Positions 51,770 to 60,716 of a stretch of DNA of 64,000 nt are shown here, one piece after another. Numbering within the stretch: position 1 is the first letter of the stretch; every line of letters begins with the position of its first letter. This stretch comes from Clostridium sp. AN503. Its GTDB lineage: Bacteria; Bacillota; Clostridia; Lachnospirales; Lachnospiraceae. The position numbers and the translations under genes were made by a program. Where the stretch lies: contig NZ_JBFDTP010000001.1 of NCBI RefSeq assembly GCF_040719375.1, positions 248,001-312,000 of the forward strand. The letters run 5' to 3'. The notes under the pieces were generated by a model. That model ran no database searches. It saw nothing but the letters and a program-made list of their open reading frames with translations, and was not told where the DNA came from.

Positions 51770-53261
51770 CTTATTTACTGCCTTAATGGGTCAAGTATTA
51801 TCATTATTGATAGGGTTTATATCTAGGTATTATTTTCTTCATACTTTGGGGGAAAACTATTTAGGAATAAATGGACTTTTTACAGAAATTTTATCGATGT
51901 TGTCCTTAGTAGAATTGGGGATAGGACCAGCTATAATATTTTGCATGTATGAACCGCTGGCACAAAAAAACACACCTCAGATATGTGGATTATTAAGTTT
52001 CTATAAAAAAATTTACACAATCATAGGTATTCTTGTTGCATTATTAGGATTATTATTTGTTCCATTTTTGCCATACATAATTAAAGATTATACATATTCT
52101 ACAGAGTTAAACACGATATTTATTCTTTTTGTTGCAAATTCTTCTGTTTCATATTTTTTTGCATATAAAAAGTCGCTAATTTTAGCTGATCAAAAAAGAT
52201 ATATATATAATCTTGTCCATTACAGTTTATATATAGTTTTTAATCTGATTCAGATTTTCTGTTTGATTGTATTTGGAAATTATAAACTATATCTTTTGTG
52301 GCAAATTATTTTCACTATAAGCGAAAATATTATTATTTCAATTAAGGCAAACAAAAGTTATCCTTTTTTAAAAAGTATATCCACTTTTAGCCTTGATAAT
52401 GAAACAAAAAATCACATATTTAAAAATACATTTGCTATGATTTTTCACAAATTAGGAGGAATTGTAGTAATATCAACAGATAATATTTTACTATCTATGC
52501 TAATAGGAATTGTACCGGTTGGCATATATTCCAATTATCAACTAATACTTAACGCTGTCAAAAATGTTCTTAAGCAATTTTTCTTATCTATATCTGCTAG
52601 TGTTGGCAATCTTGGAGTGACAGAGTCGAGTGAGAAAAAAGAATTAATATTTAATGTTACTCTGTTATTGGCAAACTGGCTATATGGTTTATGCTCAATT
52701 TGCATTTTTAATTTGATTAATCCTTTCATTAATTTATGGTTGGGAAAAGACTTAACATTTGATAAAAGGGTTGTTTTTGTATTATGTTTAAATTTATACA
52801 TTTATGGGATTCGGCAACCCCTTCAAACATTTTGGGAATCATTTGGCTTATTTTGGTATGATAGGTATAAACCCCTTTTCGAATGCATAATTAATCTGGT
52901 TGTGTCAATATGGCTTTCAAAAAGCTGGGGGATTTTGGGTATTTTTGTCGGAACTTTTATTAGCACTGTTTCTACTTGCTTGTGGATTGAACCATTGATT
53001 GTATATAAATATGCCTTAGAGGTTCCATGGATAAGATACTGGAAAAAATTTATACAATATTTGTTTTTATATGGTTTGTCATTTGTTATATCCGTATTGC
53101 TTTTGGAAAATTGGGGAAATGTTTCATGGTGGAACTGGATATTAAAAGCATTTATATGTTCTTTTATTATTACTTTAATATATGTATTAGGGACTATGAA
53201 TCTATTAGAGAGAAAGATTCTTTTACAATTATTTGGTAAAATATTTCACCGGAAAAGGTAA
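51735..53261 (+). CDS. Polysaccharide flippase (Wzx-like, MOP superfamily)
   Basis: 508 aa with twelve to fourteen hydrophobic helices. It opens NSIRNLFTALMGQVLSLLIG and has LGENYLGINGLFTEILSMLSL, typical of Wzx/RfbX exporters. It moves undecaprenyl-linked repeat units across the membrane. It starts within the end of the polymerase gene (35-bp overlap). Confidence 0.88.
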   Translation: MQMTRTQNSIRNLFTALMGQVLSLLIGFISRYYFLHTLGENYLGINGLFTEILSMLSLVELGIGPAIIFCMYEPLAQKNTPQICGLLSFYKKIYTIIGILVALLGLLFVPFLPYIIKDYTYSTELNTIFILFVANSSVSYFFAYKKSLILADQKRYIYNLVHYSLYIVFNLIQIFCLIVFGNYKLYLLWQIIFTISENIIISIKANKSYPFLKSISTFSLDNETKNHIFKNTFAMIFHKLGGIVVISTDNILLSMLIGIVPVGIYSNYQLILNAVKNVLKQFFLSISASVGNLGVTESSEKKELIFNVTLLLANWLYGLCSICIFNLINPFINLWLGKDLTFDKRVVFVLCLNLYIYGIRQPLQTFWESFGLFWYDRYKPLFECIINLVVSIWLSKSWGILGIFVGTFISTVSTCLWIEPLIVYKYALEVPWIRYWKKFIQYLFLYGLSFVISVLLLENWGNVSWWNWILKAFICSFIITLIYVLGTMNLLERKILLQLFGKIFHRKR

Positions 53262-53267
53262 AAATTA

Positions 53268-55016
53268 ATGTGGAATTTTTATAAGTATCAAGGTAATAAT
53301 AGCTTTTATAAGTATTCGTCATTTATAAATCAGAAAATATTAATACTAGTACCGCACGAGGACGATGAAATTAATCTAATTGGTGCAACACTGGTTGGAC
53401 TTTCAAAGCAAAAATGTCAGATTAAGTGTGCATACCTTACAAACGGAGATTTCGGATTTAATGGAGAGACTCGTTTAAAAGAAGCTTTAAACGCTTTACA
53501 GATTTTAGGGGTAAAAGAAGAAGATGTTATTTTTTTCGGATTTGGGGATAATATGACAAATAAAAATTTTCATATATACAATTGCCCCAGTGACGATATT
53601 TTAAATTCTTCAGCCGAAGTAAACTACACTTATGGTCTAAAAAACCATCCTGACTACTCAACGCAATGCAATGGTATAGCAGCTCCTTATTCCCGTAAGG
53701 CTATTGTAGAAAACATATGTCACCTACTAAAAGACTATAAACCAGATATTATTTTTTGTATAGATTTTGATTTCCATGCTGACCATCGAGCGCTTAGCCT
53801 TTTTTTTGAAGAAGCTTTATGTATTTTACTAAAAGAGACAGGAAACAGTTATTTCCCTATTATATACAAAGGTTTTGCTTATAGCACAGCATGGTTTTCT
53901 AAACCTGATTTTTATGCGCTAAATATTCTTTCTACTGTTCAACCGCAAAATGAACATGAGGAATATTGCGAAAGCGCAATGGATAACCCTTTTTTTAACT
54001 GGGAAAAACGAATACGATTTCCAATACCGCCAGATGTTTTATCTTACACAATAAGAAATAACCCGATTTACTACGCATTAAAAAAACACAAAAGTCAAAC
54101 AGCTCAGCGTAAAGCTTTAAGTATAATTAACGGAGATCAGATTTTTTGGGGAAGAAATACAAATAGCCTTTCCTATCAATGTGAAGTATCGGCTTCTTCA
54201 GGAAACATTGAAAAGATAACCGATTTTAAACTGATGGATTCATGGACTGTGTTACCCAAAAGAACAAATGCAGAAGCTTCCTTGTGGATACCGGCGTTTG
54301 ACGATAAAGATAAGCACATTCGTTTAATTTTAAATGAACCCAAACAAATCCATCATATTAGCATATATGAAAATCCAAACCAACTTCATCATATTGAAGA
54401 ATGTAAAATTAAATTGAGCAACGGTCAGGAGATTATTTATAATGATATATTAAATAACGGTAATGAATCCCGAATCGTTATTGAATCAACTGATTTAATA
54501 TCTCACATAGATTTGTGGATTACAAAATTCACTGGTAATTTAGCTGGTATTGCCGAAATAGAAATATACGACAAAATTATTAGAAATCAAATGGCTTTTA
54601 TAAAACTTATGGAAAATAATAATTTTGTTTATAATTTTATCGTGAATTCCAAACAATCTATGATTGATTTGCAAGTTTACTACTATGATGGTTTAGAACC
54701 TCATACCCTATCTATCGAAGACGACAATGTAATTGTAAAAGAATCTCCGCCAAATAGCATCAAAATTCATAAAAATTCAATATATCTGCTTCCTGGTTAT
54801 AAAAAAATCAAACTGAAAGTTTGTTTAAAAGACAATATGGATATTTATGATGAAATAATAATTATGCGATGGGATTTTTTTAAGAAAAATATCTATAAGT
54901 GTTTGATGTTATTTGACTGGTTGATTTTTAAAGTTACGACACATTATGAATACAAATTTAAAAGGCAAAGGGGTATTAAAAATGAATACAAACAGTACAA
55001 AAAAGCAAGAAATTGA
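53268..55016 (+). CDS. PIG-L-family deacetylase with C-terminal beta-rich domains (582 aa)
   Basis: The zinc-binding motif PHEDDE (29-34) and the second motif HADH (170-173) define a LmbE/PIG-L amidase. Members remove acetyl groups from GlcNAc-type sugars. A discoidin-like beta region (about 300-430) with EASLWIPAFDD and further beta modules extend well beyond the usual ~230 aa. The extra domains may bind the glycan. Its final 35 bp overlap the start of the Wzz-like gene. Confidence 0.85.
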   Translation: MWNFYKYQGNNSFYKYSSFINQKILILVPHEDDEINLIGATLVGLSKQKCQIKCAYLTNGDFGFNGETRLKEALNALQILGVKEEDVIFFGFGDNMTNKNFHIYNCPSDDILNSSAEVNYTYGLKNHPDYSTQCNGIAAPYSRKAIVENICHLLKDYKPDIIFCIDFDFHADHRALSLFFEEALCILLKETGNSYFPIIYKGFAYSTAWFSKPDFYALNILSTVQPQNEHEEYCESAMDNPFFNWEKRIRFPIPPDVLSYTIRNNPIYYALKKHKSQTAQRKALSIINGDQIFWGRNTNSLSYQCEVSASSGNIEKITDFKLMDSWTVLPKRTNAEASLWIPAFDDKDKHIRLILNEPKQIHHISIYENPNQLHHIEECKIKLSNGQEIIYNDILNNGNESRIVIESTDLISHIDLWITKFTGNLAGIAEIEIYDKIIRNQMAFIKLMENNNFVYNFIVNSKQSMIDLQVYYYDGLEPHTLSIEDDNVIVKESPPNSIKIHKNSIYLLPGYKKIKLKVCLKDNMDIYDEIIIMRWDFFKKNIYKCLMLFDWLIFKVTTHYEYKFKRQRGIKNEYKQYKKARN

Positions 55017-56391
55017 TTTAAGAGATTTAATTTTCTCTATTTTACACAAATGGCGATTAATTTTGATAATAGGAGTTTGCTTTGCTGTTATATTGGGAGG
55101 CTTAAAATTTATTTCAAACTATAAAACCCAGAGTAATACAGAATTTATCGAACAAGCTCAAATCCAATATGATACAAATCTTAAACTATATGAAAATAAC
55201 AGAACAATTACCGAACAAGAAATTGAAAATTTAAAAAAAGATATTGAAATGCAGCAAAAATATATGGAAAACTCAATTTTAATGAATATGAGCCCCTACG
55301 ACATAAAAGAAGCTACAGCAAATATTTTTATCAAAACTGACTTTGAAATTATGCCTGGTATGTTATATCAAAATGTGGATTATACCGATACTGTAATACA
55401 AGCCTATCAGTCAATTATTTCAAATGCTGCATTTTGGAAAAAAATTGCCGATAAATCCGGAATAGAGGAGCGATATCTCCAGGAGTTAGTATCTATTGAA
55501 CGCATAGGAACAACGATAGATGGCGCAGATGTAACAAAGTTAACTAATCTTTTAACTATACAAGTTCATCATTACAACGAAGCTGAGGCAAAAAATATTT
55601 TACAATATATCCTTTCAGAAACAGAAGCTTTACAATCTTCGATCACAAACAGTATTGGCCAACATGAATTGCATATTGTAGATAAAAGCTATGGAACTGT
55701 TATAGATTTAGATTTAGCTAATGTCCAGAAAGACGCCAGCAAACGCTTAACTGATTTACAGACTTTATTAAATGAAAAGGAAAAATATGTTAAAGATTTA
55801 GTAAAGCCGACAGGGGTTACTTCTCCCATAAAGACAGCAATAAAACAGGGAGTTAAATATGGCATTTTAGGTGGTGTATTGGGAAGCTGTATTGCCGTAT
55901 TTCTTGCTTGTATTATATTTTTGTTAAGCGATAAATTGTATTCTGGACAGGAACTAAGGAAATGTTTTAATATAAAAATATTGGGAATGGTGTCACTGCT
56001 GAACAAAAAAACAGTTAAAGGAATTGATGCTTGGCTAAATCGAATGGAGGGGATTAAACCAATTGGCAATTCGGAGCAACAATATGATTTGATAAGTGCT
56101 AATCTTGTAAACTATGCAAGTAATATAGACACATTACTAATAGTGAGTATGGTGTCAGAAGAACAGCTCCAAATAATACAAGAAAATTTATCTGAACGAT
56201 TACCGGATAAGAAAATTTTATGCGGTTATGATATGCTGCACTTCTCAGAAACTTTAAAAATGTTGCCACAGTGCGAAGGTATTATTCTGGTGGAACAAAC
56301 AAAATTTTCGACCTTATCTATTATTGAGGAAGAGATAATTTTAGCACAAACTTTGGGCAAAGAGATTGTTGGTTGTATTGTCTTGGAATAA
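54982..56391 (+). CDS. Chain-length determinant/polysaccharide co-polymerase (Wzz-like)
   Basis: Two membrane helices bracket a helical outer domain: TM1 about 25-43 and TM2 about 292-314. A cytoplasmic tail (about 320-469) resembles the regulatory part of such proteins, but no Walker motifs are seen. It controls polymer length together with the polymerase. ATG 54982 follows AAAGGGG; the ATG at 54946 lies within the deacetylase. A second related gene begins at the right edge (63475). Confidence 0.85.
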   Translation: MNTNSTKKQEIDLRDLIFSILHKWRLILIIGVCFAVILGGLKFISNYKTQSNTEFIEQAQIQYDTNLKLYENNRTITEQEIENLKKDIEMQQKYMENSILMNMSPYDIKEATANIFIKTDFEIMPGMLYQNVDYTDTVIQAYQSIISNAAFWKKIADKSGIEERYLQELVSIERIGTTIDGADVTKLTNLLTIQVHHYNEAEAKNILQYILSETEALQSSITNSIGQHELHIVDKSYGTVIDLDLANVQKDASKRLTDLQTLLNEKEKYVKDLVKPTGVTSPIKTAIKQGVKYGILGGVLGSCIAVFLACIIFLLSDKLYSGQELRKCFNIKILGMVSLLNKKTVKGIDAWLNRMEGIKPIGNSEQQYDLISANLVNYASNIDTLLIVSMVSEEQLQIIQENLSERLPDKKILCGYDMLHFSETLKMLPQCEGIILVEQTKFSTLSIIEEEIILAQTLGKEIVGCIVLE

Positions 56392-56421
56392 ATAAGTACG
56401 CAAGACATTTGGAGGCTACAA

Positions 56422-56975
56422 ATGGAAACAGTGATAAAAGAAAATACTCGTAGCATAAATGGTTTTAGTAAAAGCGATTTGTTAAAAATTAAGGGTATTG
56501 CGATTCTTTTGATGATGTTTCATTACTGTTTTGGCGGTGTTAATCGTTTTGAGAGCTATGATATTTCATTTTATCCTTTCTTACAACCCTATATTGTGAA
56601 GGTATCATGGTCCTTCAAAATATGTGTGAGGAAATTTAAATGTTTGGATTTCCTCACACATATCTTTACATATTATGTATTGGGACGTTGGCTGCAGAAG
56701 AAAATTGGTTGTTTAATAACTCTAAAAGGATTTTAAGATATTTTATAGATATGATTTTAATGTATTTAGTGTATCGCATCTATTTGGTTGTGCCTGTTGA
56801 ACAATTTTGAAATTCACATGAAATTTAGTTTTCTTTTTCTTAATAGTATATTGCTGGGGATTTATATTTTATTATCAATTCTAATCGAATGGATGAAAAA
56901 ACGACCAGATACAATCAATTGATTAATTGCTTGATTGAAAAAGTAGAAACTTTTTATGTTGCTAAATCAAAATAG
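56422..56975 (+). pseudogene. Decayed acyltransferase-3 gene
   Basis: The N-terminus is that of a membrane O-acyltransferase: FSKSDLLKIKGIAILLMMFH with the catalytic HYCFGG region. At 56620-56663 a 16-bp inverted repeat interrupts the sequence, after which the match is lost. C-terminal pieces reappear out of frame: SILLGIYILLSILIEWMKKR, then YNQLINCLIEKVETF ending at TAG 56975. About half of the normal ~350 aa is deleted. It formerly acetylated the glycan. Confidence 0.7.
56620..56663. repeat. 16-bp perfect inverted repeat within the acyltransferase pseudogene
   Basis: ATATGTGTGAGGAAAT (56620-56635) and ATTTCCTCACACATAT (56648-56663) are separated by 12 bp. It coincides exactly with the loss of acyltransferase similarity, which suggests a template-switch or deletion scar. 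Confidence 0.75.
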
Positions 56976-57082
56976 TAAGTTTAATGAATGCTACTGATAA
57001 GAAACATTATAGGAACCCAGTACAATATTTAGTAGTACTGTGCCCCACCCTGAAAAATATATAAATACAAAGGAGTCTCACC

Positions 57083-58333
57083 ATGGTTCTTCTATCTAAA
57101 ATAAAATATGTACTCACAACTGTTTTTATATGTATCCTGCTTAGTGTTATTGGTTATGCATTACCTACAAATACTATATTTAAACAGCATGTAGCAAAAT
57201 CTGCATATATTCTGGACGGTGAGGGGACCTATCCGAAAGTATTAAGCCTTTATAATTCCCAGTTGGATAATTTCACAGATGCTTTAATGATTAATATAGC
57301 AGCATATGATGGTGGCGAATCATTACTAACAAAGCTGTCGTCTAATTATCGGTATAAAACAAGTCAGGAAAGTTCCATATCCTGGCTTTTGACGGCCTAC
57401 TCCAAGCATGATGAACCAATATCCGTTGCTCCATACAGTAGATATTGGCACGGTTACATACCATTTGTAAAACTTGCATTATTCTTTACGACTTACCAAG
57501 GGATCCGTCAGATAAATGCTATTTTACAAATATTAGTTTTCGCAGTTATTTTGACATTGTTAATAAAACGAAACAAGGCACTTTTTGTACTACCATATAC
57601 AATTTTATGGATTTCATTAAATCCATCAGCAATACAGTTATCCATGCAATTTTCTTCGATATATTACGTTTTTTCAATTGCTATTATTCTACTGCTATAC
57701 AACTTTGAAAAAATCCGTACGACGCCAGGTTATGGCGTTTTCTTTATGTTAATTGGAATTGTCACCAGTTGGCTTGATTTTTTAACATATCCCATTCTGA
57801 CACTGGGTATTCCGTTAACAATATTAATGTTGTTAGATGACAGCACATCAGGAGAGAAGTTAAAAATATGTATTAGTACAGCTTTAATGTGGTCATTCGG
57901 ATATTTTGGGATGTGGGCGTTTAAATGGATTATAAGTTCTCTTGTATTAAAACAAAATGTGATAGGGCAAGCTATGCAAACTGCTGCGTTCCGAACCTCA
58001 AGCTCTTACGATGGTGAAACTTGGACCAAACTGCAAGTTCTTTTTAAAAATATAGCACACTTTAAACATTTTTCGTTTTATTTGCTATTTTTAATAACGC
58101 CTACTTATAGTTTCATAAAAATCATTAAGGAACATCGCACTCCTTATTTTACGGACGGTATTCTATTCTGTGGAATCGCGTTTATGCCGATTGCCTGGTA
58201 TATTGTTTTAAGCAATCATTCTTACATACATGATTTCTTTACATTTCGAAGTTTAGGCGTAAGTATATTTGCACTATCTTGTTTCTTTATTAATTTAACA
58301 GAACATACAGAGGTGAAAAAATGGAAAAAATAG
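57083..58333 (+). CDS. Multi-spanning membrane protein, GT-C-like (416 aa)
   Basis: Eight to ten hydrophobic helices, with a first extracytoplasmic loop (about 35-125) containing GEGTYPKVLSLYNSQLDN and YSRYWHGY. The layout (an early soluble loop then many helices) recalls lipid-sugar-using glycosyltransferases paired with GtrB-like enzymes. It overlaps the GtrB-like gene by 13 bp, supporting such a pair. ATG 57083 follows AAAGGAG. Assignment by context, not by a named motif. Confidence 0.7.
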   Translation: MVLLSKIKYVLTTVFICILLSVIGYALPTNTIFKQHVAKSAYILDGEGTYPKVLSLYNSQLDNFTDALMINIAAYDGGESLLTKLSSNYRYKTSQESSISWLLTAYSKHDEPISVAPYSRYWHGYIPFVKLALFFTTYQGIRQINAILQILVFAVILTLLIKRNKALFVLPYTILWISLNPSAIQLSMQFSSIYYVFSIAIILLLYNFEKIRTTPGYGVFFMLIGIVTSWLDFLTYPILTLGIPLTILMLLDDSTSGEKLKICISTALMWSFGYFGMWAFKWIISSLVLKQNVIGQAMQTAAFRTSSSYDGETWTKLQVLFKNIAHFKHFSFYLLFLITPTYSFIKIIKEHRTPYFTDGILFCGIAFMPIAWYIVLSNHSYIHDFFTFRSLGVSIFALSCFFINLTEHTEVKKWKK

Positions 58334-59253
58334 CAGTTCTTATTCCTTGTTATAATGAAGGAAAAACCATAGGAAAGGTAGTAGATGATTGGAAAAGGAC
58401 TCTTCCTGATGCAAAAATATTTGTATATGATAATAATTCAACAGATGATACAGTAAAGGTTGCAACAGAACATGGTGCTCTCGTTCGTCATGAATATCAG
58501 CAAGGGAAGGGTGATGTAATAAGACGGATGTTTCGCGAAATTGATGCAAAATGCTATTTGATGGTAGATGGTGATGATACATATCCTGTTGAAAATGCCG
58601 TGGAAATGGTTTCACTTGTTCTAGACAAAAATATCGATATGGTAATCGGCGATCGCTTATCCTCTACATATTTTGAAGAAAATAAACGACCTTTTCATAA
58701 TCTTGGAAACAGTTTAGTGCGTGGAACTATTAATTTTCTTTTCAAATCTGATATTAGAGATATCATGACAGGCTATCGAGCATTTAGTTATCAATTTGTA
58801 AAAAGTTTCCCAGTGCTTTCAAAGGGATTTGAAATTGAAACTGAGATGACAATCCATGCTATAGATAAAAACATGTCTACAGAAAACGTCATTGTTGGGT
58901 ATCGTGATCGTCCAGATGGCAGCTTTTCCAAACTAAACACATATTCGGATGGTCTCAAAGTTCTCAAGACAATAGGCCGCCTGTTTAAAAATTACAGGCC
59001 TTTTGGGTTTTTCAGTGGAATTGCTGGTGTACTCCTCCTTTTTTCTGCTGTTTTATTTATTCCAATTTTAATTAAATATATTCAAACCGGTCTTGTTCCT
59101 AATTTTCCGACGTTGATTGTATCAGGCTTTATAGCTTTAACTGCCATTATCAGTTTCTTTTCTGGAATGATACTAAGCAGCATTGCAGAAAAAGGACGGA
59201 AAGAGTTTGAATATCATTTACTTTTAATTAAAGAAAACTTAAAAAGAAAATAA
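58321..59253 (+). CDS. GtrB/DPM1-like glycosyltransferase (310 aa)
   Basis: VLIPCYNEGKTIGKV, VYDNNSTDDT and MVDGDDTYP define the family 2 domain. Two C-terminal helices (about 230-252 and 262-285) anchor it in the membrane. By family it charges undecaprenyl phosphate with one sugar for use by a GT-C partner, here the overlapping upstream membrane protein. Last intact gene of the plus-strand operon. Confidence 0.9.
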   Translation: MEKIAVLIPCYNEGKTIGKVVDDWKRTLPDAKIFVYDNNSTDDTVKVATEHGALVRHEYQQGKGDVIRRMFREIDAKCYLMVDGDDTYPVENAVEMVSLVLDKNIDMVIGDRLSSTYFEENKRPFHNLGNSLVRGTINFLFKSDIRDIMTGYRAFSYQFVKSFPVLSKGFEIETEMTIHAIDKNMSTENVIVGYRDRPDGSFSKLNTYSDGLKVLKTIGRLFKNYRPFGFFSGIAGVLLLFSAVLFIPILIKYIQTGLVPNFPTLIVSGFIALTAIISFFSGMILSSIAEKGRKEFEYHLLLIKENLKRK

Positions 59254-59339
59254 CCGCAAATTTTTGAAAAGATGTCAAGGTATGTTTAGTTCTCTAAATA
59301 ACAGAAAAAAATATCTTTTAACATCTGTAGTTTTGGATG

Positions 59340-59618
59340 TATTTGGCACGTTAGCACATAAAATTGTATTTAGTGGAAGTGTCTCTGGAAATAATAGGAT
59401 CAAGGACTTTTCTTTGGATTTTGTTGATATCCGCTACTTTATGTGCTAAGAAACACGATTTCTATCGCCTGTTTTTTTATTTACCTGGTTTTTTATGCTG
59501 GCTGTGTATTATGATTGCTACACCTGTTGCATTTAGTTTGCGTTATGTTTATATATTAGCATTGCTGTTCCCTGTATATTTGGTATACCCGTTTATTCAT
59601 AATGTTGCAGATGAATAA
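59340..59618 (+). pseudogene. C-terminal remnant of a membrane glycan enzyme
   Basis: Only a C-terminal stretch remains: LFFYLPGFLCWLCIMIATPV then SLRYVYILALLFPVYLVYPF, resembling the end of large multi-spanning glycosyltransferase-like proteins (DUF6020-type). No start with a ribosome-binding site exists, and the sequence from 59264 is out of frame. A broken gene at the operon end. Confidence 0.55.
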
Positions 59619-59710
59619 ATGCAAACTTGCATGCAGCAACAAAGTCTTTTTTTCGCTAAATTTATAACTTAATAAGTTCCTAATATTAATTATTGTAAAA
59701 AACATGTCAT

Positions 59711-59754
59711 AAAATAAAGCTCTCATATGCAATCAAGTAGGAGAGCTTTATTTT
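59711..59754. terminator. Bidirectional terminator between the two polysaccharide operons
   Basis: AAAATAAAGCTCTC (59711-59724) pairs with GAGAGCTTTATTTT (59741-59754), giving T tracts in both directions. It separates the plus-strand operon from the minus-strand module ending at 59748. Confidence 0.9.
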
Positions 59755-60716
59755 TTTTCTTTTATTTTCCGATTATAAGTTCGCTCACTGATGATATACC
59801 GAGGTCTTGATTTTGTTTCCAGATAGATTTTACCTATGTATTCGCCTAATATTCCCAGGCAGATTAGCTGTACTCCACCGATAAAACAGATTAAGCTTGT
59901 CATACTTGCCCAGCCGCTCACAGCATTACCTAGAAAATGAGTTACAACGGACCAGATAACGCCAAGAAAACTCAAAAAGGCAATTGCCAACCCCATACCT
60001 GTTATGATACGGATGGGTTTGATACTTAAACTGGTGATACCATCAAATGCCAGTGCAAGCATCTTACTTAGTGGGTAATGACTTTCCCCAGCAAGTCGTT
60101 CATGCCTTTCGTAATAAACACTGGTACTCTTGAAACCCACAAGCGGAATCATTCCCCTCAAAAAAATATTTACTTCTTTAAAATTAGCAAGCTCTTTTAA
60201 CACACGACTGGATATCAATCGGTAGTCAGCATGATTGAAAACCACTTCTGCGCCCATCCAGTTAAGAAGCTTATAGAACCCTTCTGCAGAAAAACGTTTA
60301 AAGAAGGTATCTGTGTCTCGTTTGCTTCGGACCCCATATACAATTTCGCACCCTTCAAGATATGCATCAACCATATCGTTCATGGCGTTAATGTCATCCT
60401 GTCCATCACAATCAATGGATATTGTAATATCGCAGCAGTCTTTTGTCTCCATCAATCCCGCAAGGACGGCGTTTTGGTGTCCACGATTTCTGCTTTGAGA
60501 GATGCCCATAAAATAAGGGCTTTCAACTGCCAGTTGGCAAATAATCTGCCAGGTATTATCCCTACTGCCATCGTTAACAAACATGACACGGCTTTCTTCG
60601 CTTATTTTTTCAGCACTAATTAATTCCTTTATTTTGTTTTCAAATGTCCGGCTTGTTATTGGCAGGACTTCCTGCTCATTGTAGCAGGGGATTATAATAT
60701 ACAGTATTGGTTTCAC
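59748..60716 (-). CDS. GtrB-like polyprenyl-phosphate glycosyltransferase (322 aa)
   Basis: Family 2 domain with LYIIIPCYNEQEVL, FVNDGSRDNT and SIDCDGQDD, then two C-terminal helices (about 235-258 and 270-292). It fits a GtrB/Ppm-type enzyme that makes undecaprenyl-phosphate sugar. The start is GTG 60716, which overlaps the stop of the upstream membrane protein as GTGA, so the two are coupled partners. Confidence 0.9.
   Translation of the reverse strand: MKPILYIIIPCYNEQEVLPITSRTFENKIKELISAEKISEESRVMFVNDGSRDNTWQIICQLAVESPYFMGISQSRNRGHQNAVLAGLMETKDCCDITISIDCDGQDDINAMNDMVDAYLEGCEIVYGVRSKRDTDTFFKRFSAEGFYKLLNWMGAEVVFNHADYRLISSRVLKELANFKEVNIFLRGMIPLVGFKSTSVYYERHERLAGESHYPLSKMLALAFDGITSLSIKPIRIITGMGLAIAFLSFLGVIWSVVTHFLGNAVSGWASMTSLICFIGGVQLICLGILGEYIGKIYLETKSRPRYIISERTYNRKIKEKK

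Noticed and set aside
53027..53239. 70-aa plus-strand frame within the flippase
   Set aside because: Out-of-frame shadow of the A/T-rich flippase gene without a start signal.
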